Assembly (NCBI GenBank): GCA_937907715.1
Contig: CALERM010000088.1
Span: 1-6,130, forward strand
Origin: an uncultured Clostridia bacterium
GTDB taxonomy: Bacteria > Bacillota > Clostridia > Oscillospirales > Oscillospiraceae
DNA length: 6,130 nucleotides
Direction of reading: 5' to 3'
Positions within the stretch are counted from its first letter, which is position 1. The number at the start of each line of letters is the position of its first letter. This document shows, piece by piece, positions 1 to 6,094 of this stretch. The translations under genes were made by a program, and so were the position numbers. The notes under the pieces are model-generated. The model was given only the letters and a program-made list of their open reading frames with translations. It made no database searches and was not told where the DNA came from.

Positions 1-23
1 CTCTACGAGGCTTTTGAAAGACG

Positions 24-53
24 ATGCGCCCCGACCGTCAGGTCGGGGCGCAT
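24..53 (-). terminator. GC-rich hairpin after the NfeD-SPFH-DUF6440 operon
   Basis: A perfect 13-bp inverted repeat (arms 24-36 and 41-53, loop GTCA) begins only 4 bases past the stop codon of the DUF6440 gene. The position and GC-rich stem fit an intrinsic terminator for the minus-strand operon. The T-tract is poor on both sides: the minus transcript would continue CGTCTTTC and the plus transcript TTGTC. It could also serve a plus-strand gene ending left of the window, since the first 23 bases are too short to assign. The hairpin is directly seen; terminator function is inferred. Confidence 0.55.
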
Positions 54-56
54 TTG

Positions 57-263
57 TCAGTCTTCCGGATATTCGTTTGGGACCGGGGTGACGACGGGCT
101 TTCCATCTGCGCCGAGCAGAACCGTCATGCCGCCTGCATAGCCGGAATTTACAAAGAGGTAGTTGACGCCGGTCTGCTTGTCGACCCAGACGGTTCTCAG
201 CCAGCCGAAGCCGCTGCCTTCCTCATGGACCTTGACAAAGCGTTCGTCCTTCTTTTTTGCCAT
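57..263 (-). CDS. DUF6440 family small protein
   Basis: This 68-residue soluble protein has no signal peptide or membrane segment. I recognise the pattern of DUF6440, a small family of unknown function in Firmicutes: a basic N-terminus (MAKKKDERF), then DKQTGVNYLF (residues 28-37), GYAGG (41-45), and LLGADGKPVV (49-58) near the C-terminus. The Gly/Asp turns between hydrophobic stretches suggest a compact beta-rich fold, which is inference. Its ATG follows the stop codon of the SPFH gene by one base, and its ribosome site (AAAGGA, 11 bases upstream) lies inside the end of that gene, so translation is probably coupled. It is the last gene of the operon, with a hairpin directly after its TGA. 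The context suggests a link to the NfeD/SPFH membrane proteins, but the sequence shows no specific activity. The family call is from memory of the motif pattern. Confidence 0.8.
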   Translation of the reverse strand: MAKKKDERFVKVHEEGSGFGWLRTVWVDKQTGVNYLFVNSGYAGGMTVLLGADGKPVVTPVPNEYPED

Positions 264-264
264 G

Positions 265-1191
265 CTACTGCACGTCCTTTACCGCTTCGGTGATGCCGGA
301 GGCAAGACCGGCAAGCCCCTGAATTTCGGACGGAATGATGATCTTCGTCGCCTTGCCGTCGGCAACCTTCTGCATTGCCTCGAGTGCCTTGAGCTTGAGC
401 ACCTGATCGTTCGGCGCCTTTTCGTTCAGCAGCGCCAGAGAATCGGCAAGCGCCTGCTGCACCGCGCGGATTGCCTGCGCCTCGCCGTCGGCGCGGAGGA
501 TGGCGGATTCCTTTTCTGCCTCTGCGCGCAGAATTGCCGCCTGCTTTTCCGCATCCGCCTTCAGAATCGCGGCTTCCTTTTCACCCTCGGCAACGAGAAT
601 CTGGCTGTGCTTTGCGCCCTCTGCCTGCAGAATTGCCTGACGGCGGTCGCGCTCGGCCTTCATCTGCTTTTCCATGGAGTTCTGAATGTCCTGCGGGGGA
701 AGAATGTTCTTGAGCTCGACGCGGTTGACTTTAATGCCCCACGGGTCAGTCGCTTCGTCGAGAATGGCGCGCATGCGGGTGTTGATGACGTCGCGCGAGG
801 TGAGCGTCTGGTCCAGCTCCAGATCGCCGATGATGTTTCGCAGCGTCGTCGCCGTGAGCGTCTCCATCGCCATCATCGGATGCTCGACGCCGTAGGCATA
901 GAGCTTGGGATCGGTGATCTGGAAGTAGACGACGGTGTCGATCTGCATGGTGACGTTATCCTTGGTAATGACGGGCTGGGGCGGATAGTCAAGGACCTGC
1001 TCCTTGAGGCTGACCTTCTTTGCCACACGCTCAACGAACGGAACCTTGAAGTGAATGCCGACGGTCCAAACATTGCTGAACGCGCCGAGCCGCTCGACGA
1101 CGTAGGCTCTGGACTGTTGGACGACATAGATGTTGCGGACGATGACGATCAGCGCCAGCACCGCGATGACGAGTACGGGAAGCCATTCCAT
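265..1191 (-). CDS. SPFH/band 7 domain membrane protein (stomatin/QmcA-like)
   Basis: This 308-residue protein of the SPFH (stomatin-prohibitin-flotillin-HflK/C) superfamily has one N-terminal membrane anchor (residues 3-19, all hydrophobic). The band 7 domain follows at about 21-180, with the stomatin-like stretches VVERLGAF (31-38), GIHFKVPFVERV (45-56) and NVTMQIDTVVYFQITDP (79-95). Residues 175-250 are a charged, Ala/Glu-rich coiled coil that includes five 11-residue repeats (189-243). The C-terminus carries a hydrophobic segment (IIIPSEIQGLAGLASGI, 284-300) typical of the QmcA/slipin branch. Such proteins form large oligomeric assemblies on membranes and are thought to organise microdomains or hold proteases and partner proteins. 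The start is firm: AAGGAGG lies 8 bases before the ATG. It sits 53 bases after the NfeD gene, and NfeD-SPFH pairing is a well-known arrangement (E. coli ybbJ-qmcA, B. subtilis yuaF-floT). It lacks the long repeat region of flotillins, so stomatin/QmcA-like is the better label. Confidence 0.95.
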   Translation of the reverse strand: MEWLPVLVIAVLALIVIVRNIYVVQQSRAYVVERLGAFSNVWTVGIHFKVPFVERVAKKVSLKEQVLDYPPQPVITKDNVTMQIDTVVYFQITDPKLYAYGVEHPMMAMETLTATTLRNIIGDLELDQTLTSRDVINTRMRAILDEATDPWGIKVNRVELKNILPPQDIQNSMEKQMKAERDRRQAILQAEGAKHSQILVAEGEKEAAILKADAEKQAAILRAEAEKESAILRADGEAQAIRAVQQALADSLALLNEKAPNDQVLKLKALEAMQKVADGKATKIIIPSEIQGLAGLASGITEAVKDVQ

Positions 1192-1244
1192 AAATACATC
1201 CTCCTTATGGTGTTTCTTTTTCTTCTTCTGACGTGAAAAATGAC

Positions 1245-1685
1245 TTATGCTTCTGCCGGAACTCCGGCGGGTTTGACATAGACCTTCGCGCCTTCGATGC
1301 GCGCAATGATCACGCGGCTGCCAGCGGGAATCTGCGTATCAAGGGCGCTCTTTGCCGTCCAGAGTACGCCGTTTATGCGAATCGCGCCCGTTTCGCGGAG
1401 GTTGTCAATGTCCTCCGTGACCAGCGCCTCCTGCCCGAGCAGACGGTCGGCGTTTGTTTTGGTGGGCTTGACGCGCAGATATTTTTTGAGCAGCGGGCGC
1501 AGCAGCGCCAGCAAAAGCGCCGAGACGAAAATGAAAACGGTGAACTGCAAAAGTACCGATGCACCCAGAACCGCGCAGACAAGACCTGCAATGGACCCGC
1601 CGATGAACCACACAGCCACGAGATTCACTGTTGCCGCTTCGACGGCGATGAACGCCACAATCAGACCGAGCCAGACATAGACCAT
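1245..1685 (-). CDS. NfeD family membrane protein
   Basis: This 146-residue protein is of the short NfeD type, without the ClpP-like protease domain of long NfeD forms. Three hydrophobic helices (about residues 4-20, 23-43 and 46-64) are followed by a basic linker (68-76, KYLRVKPTK) and a C-terminal OB-fold-like domain (about 80-138). The family pattern is visible there: LLGQEALV, GAIRINGVLWTAKS (100-113) and IPAGSRVIIARIEGAKVYVKP. Short NfeD proteins are thought to act with SPFH proteins as a membrane complex, the OB-fold facing the cytoplasm; the SPFH partner is the next gene here. It is the first gene of the minus-strand operon. AGAAGGAGG lies 9 bases before the ATG, and a sigma-A-like promoter ends about 27 bases upstream, giving a leader of about 20 bases. 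The family call is secure; the precise cellular role is not known from sequence. Confidence 0.92.
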   Translation of the reverse strand: MVYVWLGLIVAFIAVEAATVNLVAVWFIGGSIAGLVCAVLGASVLLQFTVFIFVSALLLALLRPLLKKYLRVKPTKTNADRLLGQEALVTEDIDNLRETGAIRINGVLWTAKSALDTQIPAGSRVIIARIEGAKVYVKPAGVPAEA

Positions 1686-1711
1686 CGATATCAGCCTCCT
1701 TCTATATTATC

Positions 1712-1740
1712 AGTATACCGGATTTCCTGCGTTTTGTCAT
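1712..1740 (-). promoter_or_regulatory. Promoter of the NfeD-SPFH-DUF6440 operon
   Basis: Read on the minus strand, ATGACA (1735-1740) and TATACT (1712-1717) match the sigma-A -35 and -10 boxes at 5 of 6 bases each, with the ideal 17-bp spacer. Transcription should start near 1705, leaving a short leader holding the AAGGAGG site of the NfeD gene. The promoter is divergent from the one at 1783-1811. Confidence 0.75.
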
Positions 1741-1749
1741 GAACCTTTC

Positions 1750-1794
1750 GTAAAATAGACGTAAAAAACAAGAAGAAATACGTTGCTATTTTAC
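1750..1794. repeat. 9-bp inverted repeat in the divergent promoter region
   Basis: GTAAAATAG (1750-1758) is repeated as its exact reverse complement CTATTTTAC (1786-1794), separated by 27 bases. The right copy overlaps the -35 box of the rightward promoter, and the left copy is 10 bases upstream of the leftward -35 box. A second near copy of the left half-site, CGTAAAA, starts at 1760, 11 bases after the first at 1749. It could be a paired operator for a dimeric regulator or chance in AT-rich DNA. Because it lies upstream of both predicted start points, it is unlikely to act as an RNA hairpin. Confidence 0.4.
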
Positions 1795-1811
1795 CGGGTT
1801 TTTACTATACT
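1783..1811 (+). promoter_or_regulatory. Promoter of the methyltransferase-lipid kinase unit
   Basis: TTGCTA (1783-1788) and TATACT (1806-1811) form a sigma-A-like promoter with a 17-bp spacer. The predicted start near 1818 gives a leader of about 28 bases that contains the GGGAGA ribosome site (1831-1836) of the downstream gene. The -35 box coincides with a possible TTG start codon in frame with that gene, which argues against using that codon. Confidence 0.7.
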
Positions 1812-1845
1812 AATGTGTATTACGAAATATGGGAGAACCTGCTGC

Positions 1846-2958
1846 ATGCAAACAATGACATTCTGCGTACCGTGTCTGTTCGGACTCGAGGGCCTGGTCG
1901 GCGATGAACTCAAACGGCTGAACCTCTCGAACGTCCGCGTCGAAGACCGGCGCGTTTTCTTTGACGGGGACTTTGCCGCGATGGCAAAGGCGAATCTCTG
2001 CTGCCGGATGGGCGAGCGGGTGATGATTCTGCTTTCGCAGTTCGAGGCGAAGAGCTTTGAAGAGCTCTACCAGGGGGTCAAAAAGATTCCGCTGGAAGAC
2101 TTTGTGCCGAAGGACGGCGCGTTCCCGGTCAAGGGCTATAGCTTAGACAGCCAGCTGCACTCCGTGCCGGACTGCCAGGCGATTGTCAAAAAAGCGGCGG
2201 TCGACCGGCTGGGCGCGAAGTACGGGCTTACATGGCTGCCCGAGACGGGCGCGACGTATCAGATCCGGTTTTCGATCATGAAGGACCGCTGCGAAATTTT
2301 TCTCGACACCTCGGGCGTGAGCCTGCACAAGCGGGGCTACCGCGAAAACGCGAACCTCGCGCCGCTGCATGAGACGATGGCAGCTGCGATGGTGAACCTC
2401 GCCAGATACCGCGGGCGGGACTTTTTCTGGGACCCGTTCTGCGGCTCGGGCACGATCTGCATCGAAGCGGCAATGATTGCCTTAAACCGCGCGCCGGGCA
2501 TGAACCGCTCGTTTGGCGCGCAGAAGTGGGCATGCGTGCCGCAGCAGGTCTGGCGCGAGGCAAGAGGCGAAGCGCTCGACCGCGAATACCGCGGAGATTA
2601 CCGCATTCTCGGCACGGATATCGACCCGGCGGCGCTGGACATTGCGCGCGACAACGCCAGAAAAGCGGGCGTCGGAAAGCTGATTGAGTTCCGTGAGGCG
2701 GACGCGACCAAAATGAGTCTGCCGTCGGACAAGGGCGTGATGGTCTGCAACCCGCCCTACGGCGAGCGCATGCTCGAGCAGCGCAGTGCCCAGCAGCTGT
2801 ACCGTGCGTTCGGTCGGCACGTGAAGTTTGCCGACGGCTGGAAGAAATACATCATTTCCTCCGAGCCGGAGTTTGAACACTACTTCGGCAAGCAGGCGGC
2901 AAAAAAGCGCAAGCTCTATAACGGAAGATTGCAGTGCAACGTCTACATGTATTTCTGA
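1846..2958 (+). CDS. ypsC: THUMP-domain 23S rRNA (guanine-N2)-methyltransferase, RlmL/YpsC type
   Basis: This 370-residue protein is close in length to B. subtilis YpsC and to the N-terminal half of E. coli RlmL, which makes m2G2445 in 23S rRNA. The order is an N-terminal ferredoxin-like region and THUMP RNA-binding domain (about 1-155, starting MQTMTFCVPCLFGLE), then a Rossmann methyltransferase domain (about 165-370). The SAM-binding motif is DPFCGSGTICIEAA (196-209), the acidic second motif is GTDIDPAAL (256-264), and the catalytic amino-methyltransferase motif is NPPYGER (302-308). HKRGYR (161-166) before the domain is also typical. I place the start at 1846: GGGAG lies 10 bases upstream and the protein begins as family members do. 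An in-frame TTG 21 codons earlier would fall inside the promoter. The lipid kinase gene follows after 55 bases on the same strand. The family is certain; the exact modified base is inferred from relatives. Confidence 0.93.
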   Translation: MQTMTFCVPCLFGLEGLVGDELKRLNLSNVRVEDRRVFFDGDFAAMAKANLCCRMGERVMILLSQFEAKSFEELYQGVKKIPLEDFVPKDGAFPVKGYSLDSQLHSVPDCQAIVKKAAVDRLGAKYGLTWLPETGATYQIRFSIMKDRCEIFLDTSGVSLHKRGYRENANLAPLHETMAAAMVNLARYRGRDFFWDPFCGSGTICIEAAMIALNRAPGMNRSFGAQKWACVPQQVWREARGEALDREYRGDYRILGTDIDPAALDIARDNARKAGVGKLIEFREADATKMSLPSDKGVMVCNPPYGERMLEQRSAQQLYRAFGRHVKFADGWKKYIISSEPEFEHYFGKQAAKKRKLYNGRLQCNVYMYF

Positions 2959-3013
2959 GCTTTATTTTCAGGCTGTACTTCTAAGACGAAGAATGAAGGA
3001 GATTGTTCCCGTC

Positions 3014-3931
3014 ATGAAGCATGTTTTTATTCTCAACCCCGCCGCCGGAAAGTCAGACCGGACGCCGCGCTATACGCAGGACATCGACAGAATCTGCGGC
3101 AAGCGGGGGCTAGACTATGAAATCTGTGTATCCAAAGCCCCCGGCGACTGCCGCGCGCTTGCCAGAAAAGCCTGCGAAACGGGGCAGGAGGTGCGGCTGT
3201 ATGCCTGCGGCGGCGACGGCACGCTCAACGAGGTCGTCTGCGGCATGGCAGGCTTTCCCAACGCTGCGGTGACGCACTATCCGGGCGGCTCCGGCAACGA
3301 CTCGATCAAGGTCTTTTCCGACACCGCGCCGTTTTTTGATCTCGAACGCCTGCTTGACGCGGACGAGACGCGCTTTGATTTGATCCGCTGCAACGATACG
3401 TACTGCGCGAATATCCTGTCCATCGGTCTGGACGCGAAGATCGGAACGGACATCGCGCGCTTCAAGCGCCTGCCGCTGGTCTCCGGCAAGGGCGCGTACA
3501 TCCTGTCGATTCTTGCCAATATCCTGTCCGGGCGCAGCGCGCACTACGTGGTCGAGCTGAACGGCGAGAAAATTGACGCCGAGCAGACGCTCATTTGCGT
3601 ATGCAACGGCAGGTGGTACGGCGGCGGCTTTAACCCCGTACCCGAGGCGGAGCCGGATGACGGGCTTCTGGACGTGCTGCTGGTCAAAAAGGTGAGCCTT
3701 CTGCAGGTCGCGGCGGTCATCGGCAAATACCAGAAGGGGAAATATGCCGACTATCCGGCGCTTATTCGCCATGAATGCTGCACGGCGCTTACCATCCGCT
3801 GCGACAGCGAAAGCGTCGTGAACATCGACGGCGAGGCGCTTTATACCGACGCGCTGGACATCAGCCTCGCACCCAGGGCTCTGCGCTTTTTCTATCCGAA
3901 GGGGCTTACCTACCGCAGAGGCAATCGATAA
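3014..3931 (+). CDS. Diacylglycerol kinase/YegS family lipid kinase
   Basis: This 305-residue protein has the fold and motifs of the DagK/YegS/BmrU lipid kinases, which transfer phosphate from ATP to diacylglycerol or related lipids at the inner face of the membrane. Visible motifs are NPAAGKS (8-14, nucleotide-binding start), the active-site loop CGGDGTLNEVV (65-75), and PGGSGND (90-96), the counterpart of the usual GT-x-ND. The C-terminal beta-sandwich domain carries CNGRWYGGGFNPVPEAEPDDGLLDV (198-221 region) and VNIDGEAL (269-276), which usually contains the family's NxDGE residues. AAGGAG lies about 12 bases before the chosen ATG and the protein then starts MKHVFILNPAAGK, as its relatives do. 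An ATG at 2993 would add seven residues but has a poorer ribosome site. It probably shares a transcript with the upstream methyltransferase and is followed by a strong terminator. The lipid substrate (diacylglycerol, undecaprenol or other) cannot be told from sequence. Confidence 0.92.
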   Translation: MKHVFILNPAAGKSDRTPRYTQDIDRICGKRGLDYEICVSKAPGDCRALARKACETGQEVRLYACGGDGTLNEVVCGMAGFPNAAVTHYPGGSGNDSIKVFSDTAPFFDLERLLDADETRFDLIRCNDTYCANILSIGLDAKIGTDIARFKRLPLVSGKGAYILSILANILSGRSAHYVVELNGEKIDAEQTLICVCNGRWYGGGFNPVPEAEPDDGLLDVLLVKKVSLLQVAAVIGKYQKGKYADYPALIRHECCTALTIRCDSESVVNIDGEALYTDALDISLAPRALRFFYPKGLTYRRGNR

Positions 3932-3936
3932 CGAAG

Positions 3937-3972
3937 AAAAACACGCAGACGGGCTGATGTCTGCGTGTTTTT
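3937..3972 (+). terminator. Intrinsic terminator after the lipid kinase gene
   Basis: A perfect 14-bp inverted repeat (AAAAACACGCAGAC at 3937-3950 with its complement at 3959-3972, loop of 8 bases) starts 5 bases past the TAA stop. The GC-rich stem core ends in a run of five T on the plus strand, the classic rho-independent form. It separates the kinase gene from the groESL promoter. Confidence 0.9.
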
Positions 3973-4024
3973 GCGTGGACACAAAGAATTCACAAAAAGG
4001 TCACAGGATTCTGTAAAAAAAGCC

Positions 4025-4057
4025 TTGACTTTTTCGGCAATCTGGATATTATATAAG
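4025..4057 (+). promoter_or_regulatory. groESL promoter (sigma-A type)
   Basis: TTGACT (4025-4030) is a near-perfect -35 box. The -10 is in the AT-rich stretch that follows: TATTAT at 4047-4052 gives a 16-bp spacer and 5 of 6 matches, while TATAAG at 4052-4057 is possible but too far away. Transcription should start at about 4059-4064, at the left edge of the CIRCE operator, so a bound repressor would block initiation. The 80-base leader before groES also has a small GACCC/GGGTC stem near 4103-4116, of unknown significance. Confidence 0.8.
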
Positions 4058-4060
4058 ATG

Positions 4061-4087
4061 TTAGCACTCAAAGGCAAAGAGTGCTAA
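4061..4087. promoter_or_regulatory. CIRCE operator (HrcA binding site)
   Basis: TTAGCACTC (4061-4069), a 9-base spacer (AAAGGCAAA), and GAGTGCTAA (4079-4087) match the CIRCE consensus exactly in both arms and spacing. CIRCE is bound by the repressor HrcA, which needs the GroEL chaperonin to stay active. When heat or misfolded protein occupies GroEL, repression lifts. The site lies directly downstream of the -10 box and 52 bases before the groES start codon, so this operon is expected to be HrcA-controlled. hrcA itself is not in the window. Confidence 0.98.
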
Positions 4088-4139
4088 GAAAACCGTAGAT
4101 TAGACCCCACAGGGTCACAACATAACAGGAGGTAATCTT

Positions 4140-4412
4140 ATGAAACTGACTCCGTTGGCAGACAATGTGCTGCTCAAGAGCTTTGAAGCGGAAGAAAAGA
4201 CGGCATCGGGCATCATCCTGTCCACTGCGACAAAGGAAAAGTCCGTAGTATCCGAGGTTGTTGCTGCCGGTCCCGGCACTGACGATGTCAAAATGACCGT
4301 CAAGAAGGGCGACAGGGTCATCACCGGCAAGTTCGCCGGTCAGGAGCTGAAGCTCGACGGCGAGGACTATGTGATCTGCAAGCTCGCCGATATTCTGGCA
4401 ATTGTTGACTGA
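4140..4412 (+). CDS. groES: Co-chaperonin GroES (Hsp10)
   Basis: GroES is the heptameric lid that caps the GroEL ring and encloses the folding chamber in the cytoplasm. The 90-residue protein shows the family order: KLTPLADNVLLK (2-13), the mobile loop that docks on GroEL (about 16-33, with hydrophobic GIIL at 24-27), the GPG turn (44-46), KKGDRVI (55-61), the FAGQELKLDGEDY strand region (65-77), and the conserved end ADILAIVD. It is a few residues shorter than most relatives (94-97) because the roof-loop segment after GPG is short (TDDVKMTV). Residue 9 is Asn where Arg is usual (DRV). AGGAGGT at 4127-4133 lies 6 bases before the ATG, a strong ribosome site suited to high expression. It is the first gene of the CIRCE-controlled operon; groEL follows after 38 bases. 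Confidence 0.98.
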   Translation: MKLTPLADNVLLKSFEAEEKTASGIILSTATKEKSVVSEVVAAGPGTDDVKMTVKKGDRVITGKFAGQELKLDGEDYVICKLADILAIVD

Positions 4413-4450
4413 GACTGATTGAACGCTTCACAGAAAGGAAGATTTATATT

Positions 4451-6094
4451 ATGGCAAAACAGATCGTTTACGGCGAGGACGCACGCAAGGCGCTGCTGTC
4501 CGGCATTGACCAGCTTGCCAATACGGTAAAGGTTACGATGGGTCCGAAGGGCCGCAATGTGGTTCTCGGCAAGAAATACGGCGCTCCGCTGATCACCAAC
4601 GACGGCGTCACGATCGCAAAGGACATTGAGCTCGAAGACGCATTTGAGAACATGGGCGCGCAGCTCGTGCGCGAGGTCGCAACCAAGACCAACGACGTTG
4701 CCGGCGACGGCACGACGACCGCTACGCTTCTGGCGCAGGCGATTGTCCACGAGGGACTCAAGAACGTTTCTGCCGGCGCAAACCCCATGGTCATGCGCAA
4801 GGGCATGGAAAAGGCAGTCAAGACCGCCGTTGATACCATCAAGGCAAACTCCGAGGCTGTCAAGGGCAGCGATGATATCGCCCGTGTCGGTACCGTCTCC
4901 TCCGGCGACGAGACCGTCGGCAAGCTGATTGCCGAGGCAATGGAGAAGGTCTCCACCTCCGGCGTCATCACCATCGAAGAGTCCAAGACCGCAGAAACCG
5001 GTCTGGAGGTTGTCGAAGGCATGCAGTTCGACCGCGGCTACATCTCCCCGTACATGGTCACCGACACCGAGAAGATGGAAGCTGTCATCGACGATCCGTA
5101 TATCCTGATCACCGACAAGAAGATTTCCTCCATCCAGGAGATTCTGCCGATCCTTGAGCAGATTGTCAAGGGCGGTCAGAAGCTGTTCATCATCGCCGAG
5201 GATGTCGAGGGCGACGCGCTGTCGACCCTGCTTGTCAACCGTCTGCGCGGCAGCTTCAACTGCGTCTGCGTCAAAGCGCCCGGCTTTGGCGATCGCCGCA
5301 AGGAAATGCTCAAGGATATCGCCGTTCTCACCGGCGGCACGTATGTTTCGAGCGAACTGAACATGAACCTGCCCGACGTGCAGCTGGCTGACCTCGGTCG
5401 CGCCCGTCAGATCAAGGTCACGAAGGACAACACCGTCATCGTCGACGGTGCTGGCGATGCAAACGAGATTAAGGCGCGTGTCGCTGAGATCAAGAACACC
5501 CTCGCCATCACCACGTCCGACTATGACAAGGAAAAGCTGCAGGAGCGTCTGGCAAAGCTGTCCGGCGGCGTGGCCGTCATCAAGGTCGGCGCACAGACCG
5601 AGGTTGCCATGAAGGAGCAGAAGCTCCGCGTTGAGGATGCGCTGAATGCAACGCGCGCAGCGGTCGAGGAAGGCATCGTTGCCGGCGGCGGCACGGCGTT
5701 TGTCAACGCAATTCCTGCCGTTGAGAAGCTGGTTGCGAAGCTCTCCGGCGACGAGAAGACCGGCGCAGCGATCATTGTCAAGGCACTGCAGGCCCCGATC
5801 CGCCAGATCGCGGAGAATGCGGGCGTCGACGGCTCCATCGTCTTTGAAAAAATCCGCTCCAGCCGCAAGCTGGGCTATGGCTACAACGCCTACACCGAGA
5901 CCTATTGCGACATGATTCCCGCCGGCATCGTCGACCCGACCAAGGTCACGAGAACCGCGCTGGAGAACGCCGCATCCATTGCCTCCTGCGTTCTGACGAC
6001 CGAATCTCTGGTCGCCGACAAGCCCGATCCTCAGGCTGACGCAGCAATGGCAGCCGCCGCAGCACAGGGCGGCGGCATGGGCGGCATGTACTAA
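4451..6094 (+). CDS. groEL: Chaperonin GroEL (Hsp60)
   Basis: GroEL forms the double seven-membered ring that folds proteins with ATP in the cytoplasm. The 547-residue protein is full length. The equatorial ATP-binding domain is at about 1-133 and 407-520, with VTMGPKGRNVVL (28-39), NDGVTIAKDIEL (50-61) and the nucleotide loop VAGDGTTTATLLAQ (83-96). The catalytic aspartates fall at D51, D86 and D396 (E. coli D52, D87, D398). The apical substrate-binding domain spans about 190-375, with GYISPYMVTD (196-205) placing Tyr197 and Tyr201 at the binding groove. The usual VEDALNATRAAVEEGIVAGGG stretch (394-414) is complete. The flexible tail is short, ending GGGMGGMY, as in many clostridia. AGAAAGGA lies 11 bases before the ATG. 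No frameshift or missing key residue is seen. After the stop, 36 bases remain, ending in six T at the window edge. Confidence 0.99.
   Translation: MAKQIVYGEDARKALLSGIDQLANTVKVTMGPKGRNVVLGKKYGAPLITNDGVTIAKDIELEDAFENMGAQLVREVATKTNDVAGDGTTTATLLAQAIVHEGLKNVSAGANPMVMRKGMEKAVKTAVDTIKANSEAVKGSDDIARVGTVSSGDETVGKLIAEAMEKVSTSGVITIEESKTAETGLEVVEGMQFDRGYISPYMVTDTEKMEAVIDDPYILITDKKISSIQEILPILEQIVKGGQKLFIIAEDVEGDALSTLLVNRLRGSFNCVCVKAPGFGDRRKEMLKDIAVLTGGTYVSSELNMNLPDVQLADLGRARQIKVTKDNTVIVDGAGDANEIKARVAEIKNTLAITTSDYDKEKLQERLAKLSGGVAVIKVGAQTEVAMKEQKLRVEDALNATRAAVEEGIVAGGGTAFVNAIPAVEKLVAKLSGDEKTGAAIIVKALQAPIRQIAENAGVDGSIVFEKIRSSRKLGYGYNAYTETYCDMIPAGIVDPTKVTRTALENAASIASCVLTTESLVADKPDPQADAAMAAAAAQGGGMGGMY

Noticed and set aside
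1..23. Possible 3' end of a plus-strand gene at the left edge
   Set aside because: A TGA occurs at 15-17 in one frame, but there are too few bases to tell a gene tail from intergenic DNA.
163..1236. Open frame of 357 codons on the plus strand opposite the SPFH gene
   Set aside because: It is a mirror of the repetitive, GC-biased SPFH coding sequence, with no recognisable domain. The minus-strand gene has a strong ribosome site and clear family motifs.
2828..3013. Upstream extension of the lipid kinase frame to 2828
   Set aside because: The extra 62 codons overlap the end of the methyltransferase gene and read as Ser/Arg-rich nonsense. The real protein begins with the MKHVFILNPAAGK motif at 3014; a start at 2993 is possible but less likely.
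3981..4020. Repeated TCACA/GGTCACA words upstream of groESL (for example 3999-4005 and 4113-4119)
   Set aside because: The copies are short, unevenly spaced and on either side of the promoter, and they match no operator I know; chance is the simplest explanation.
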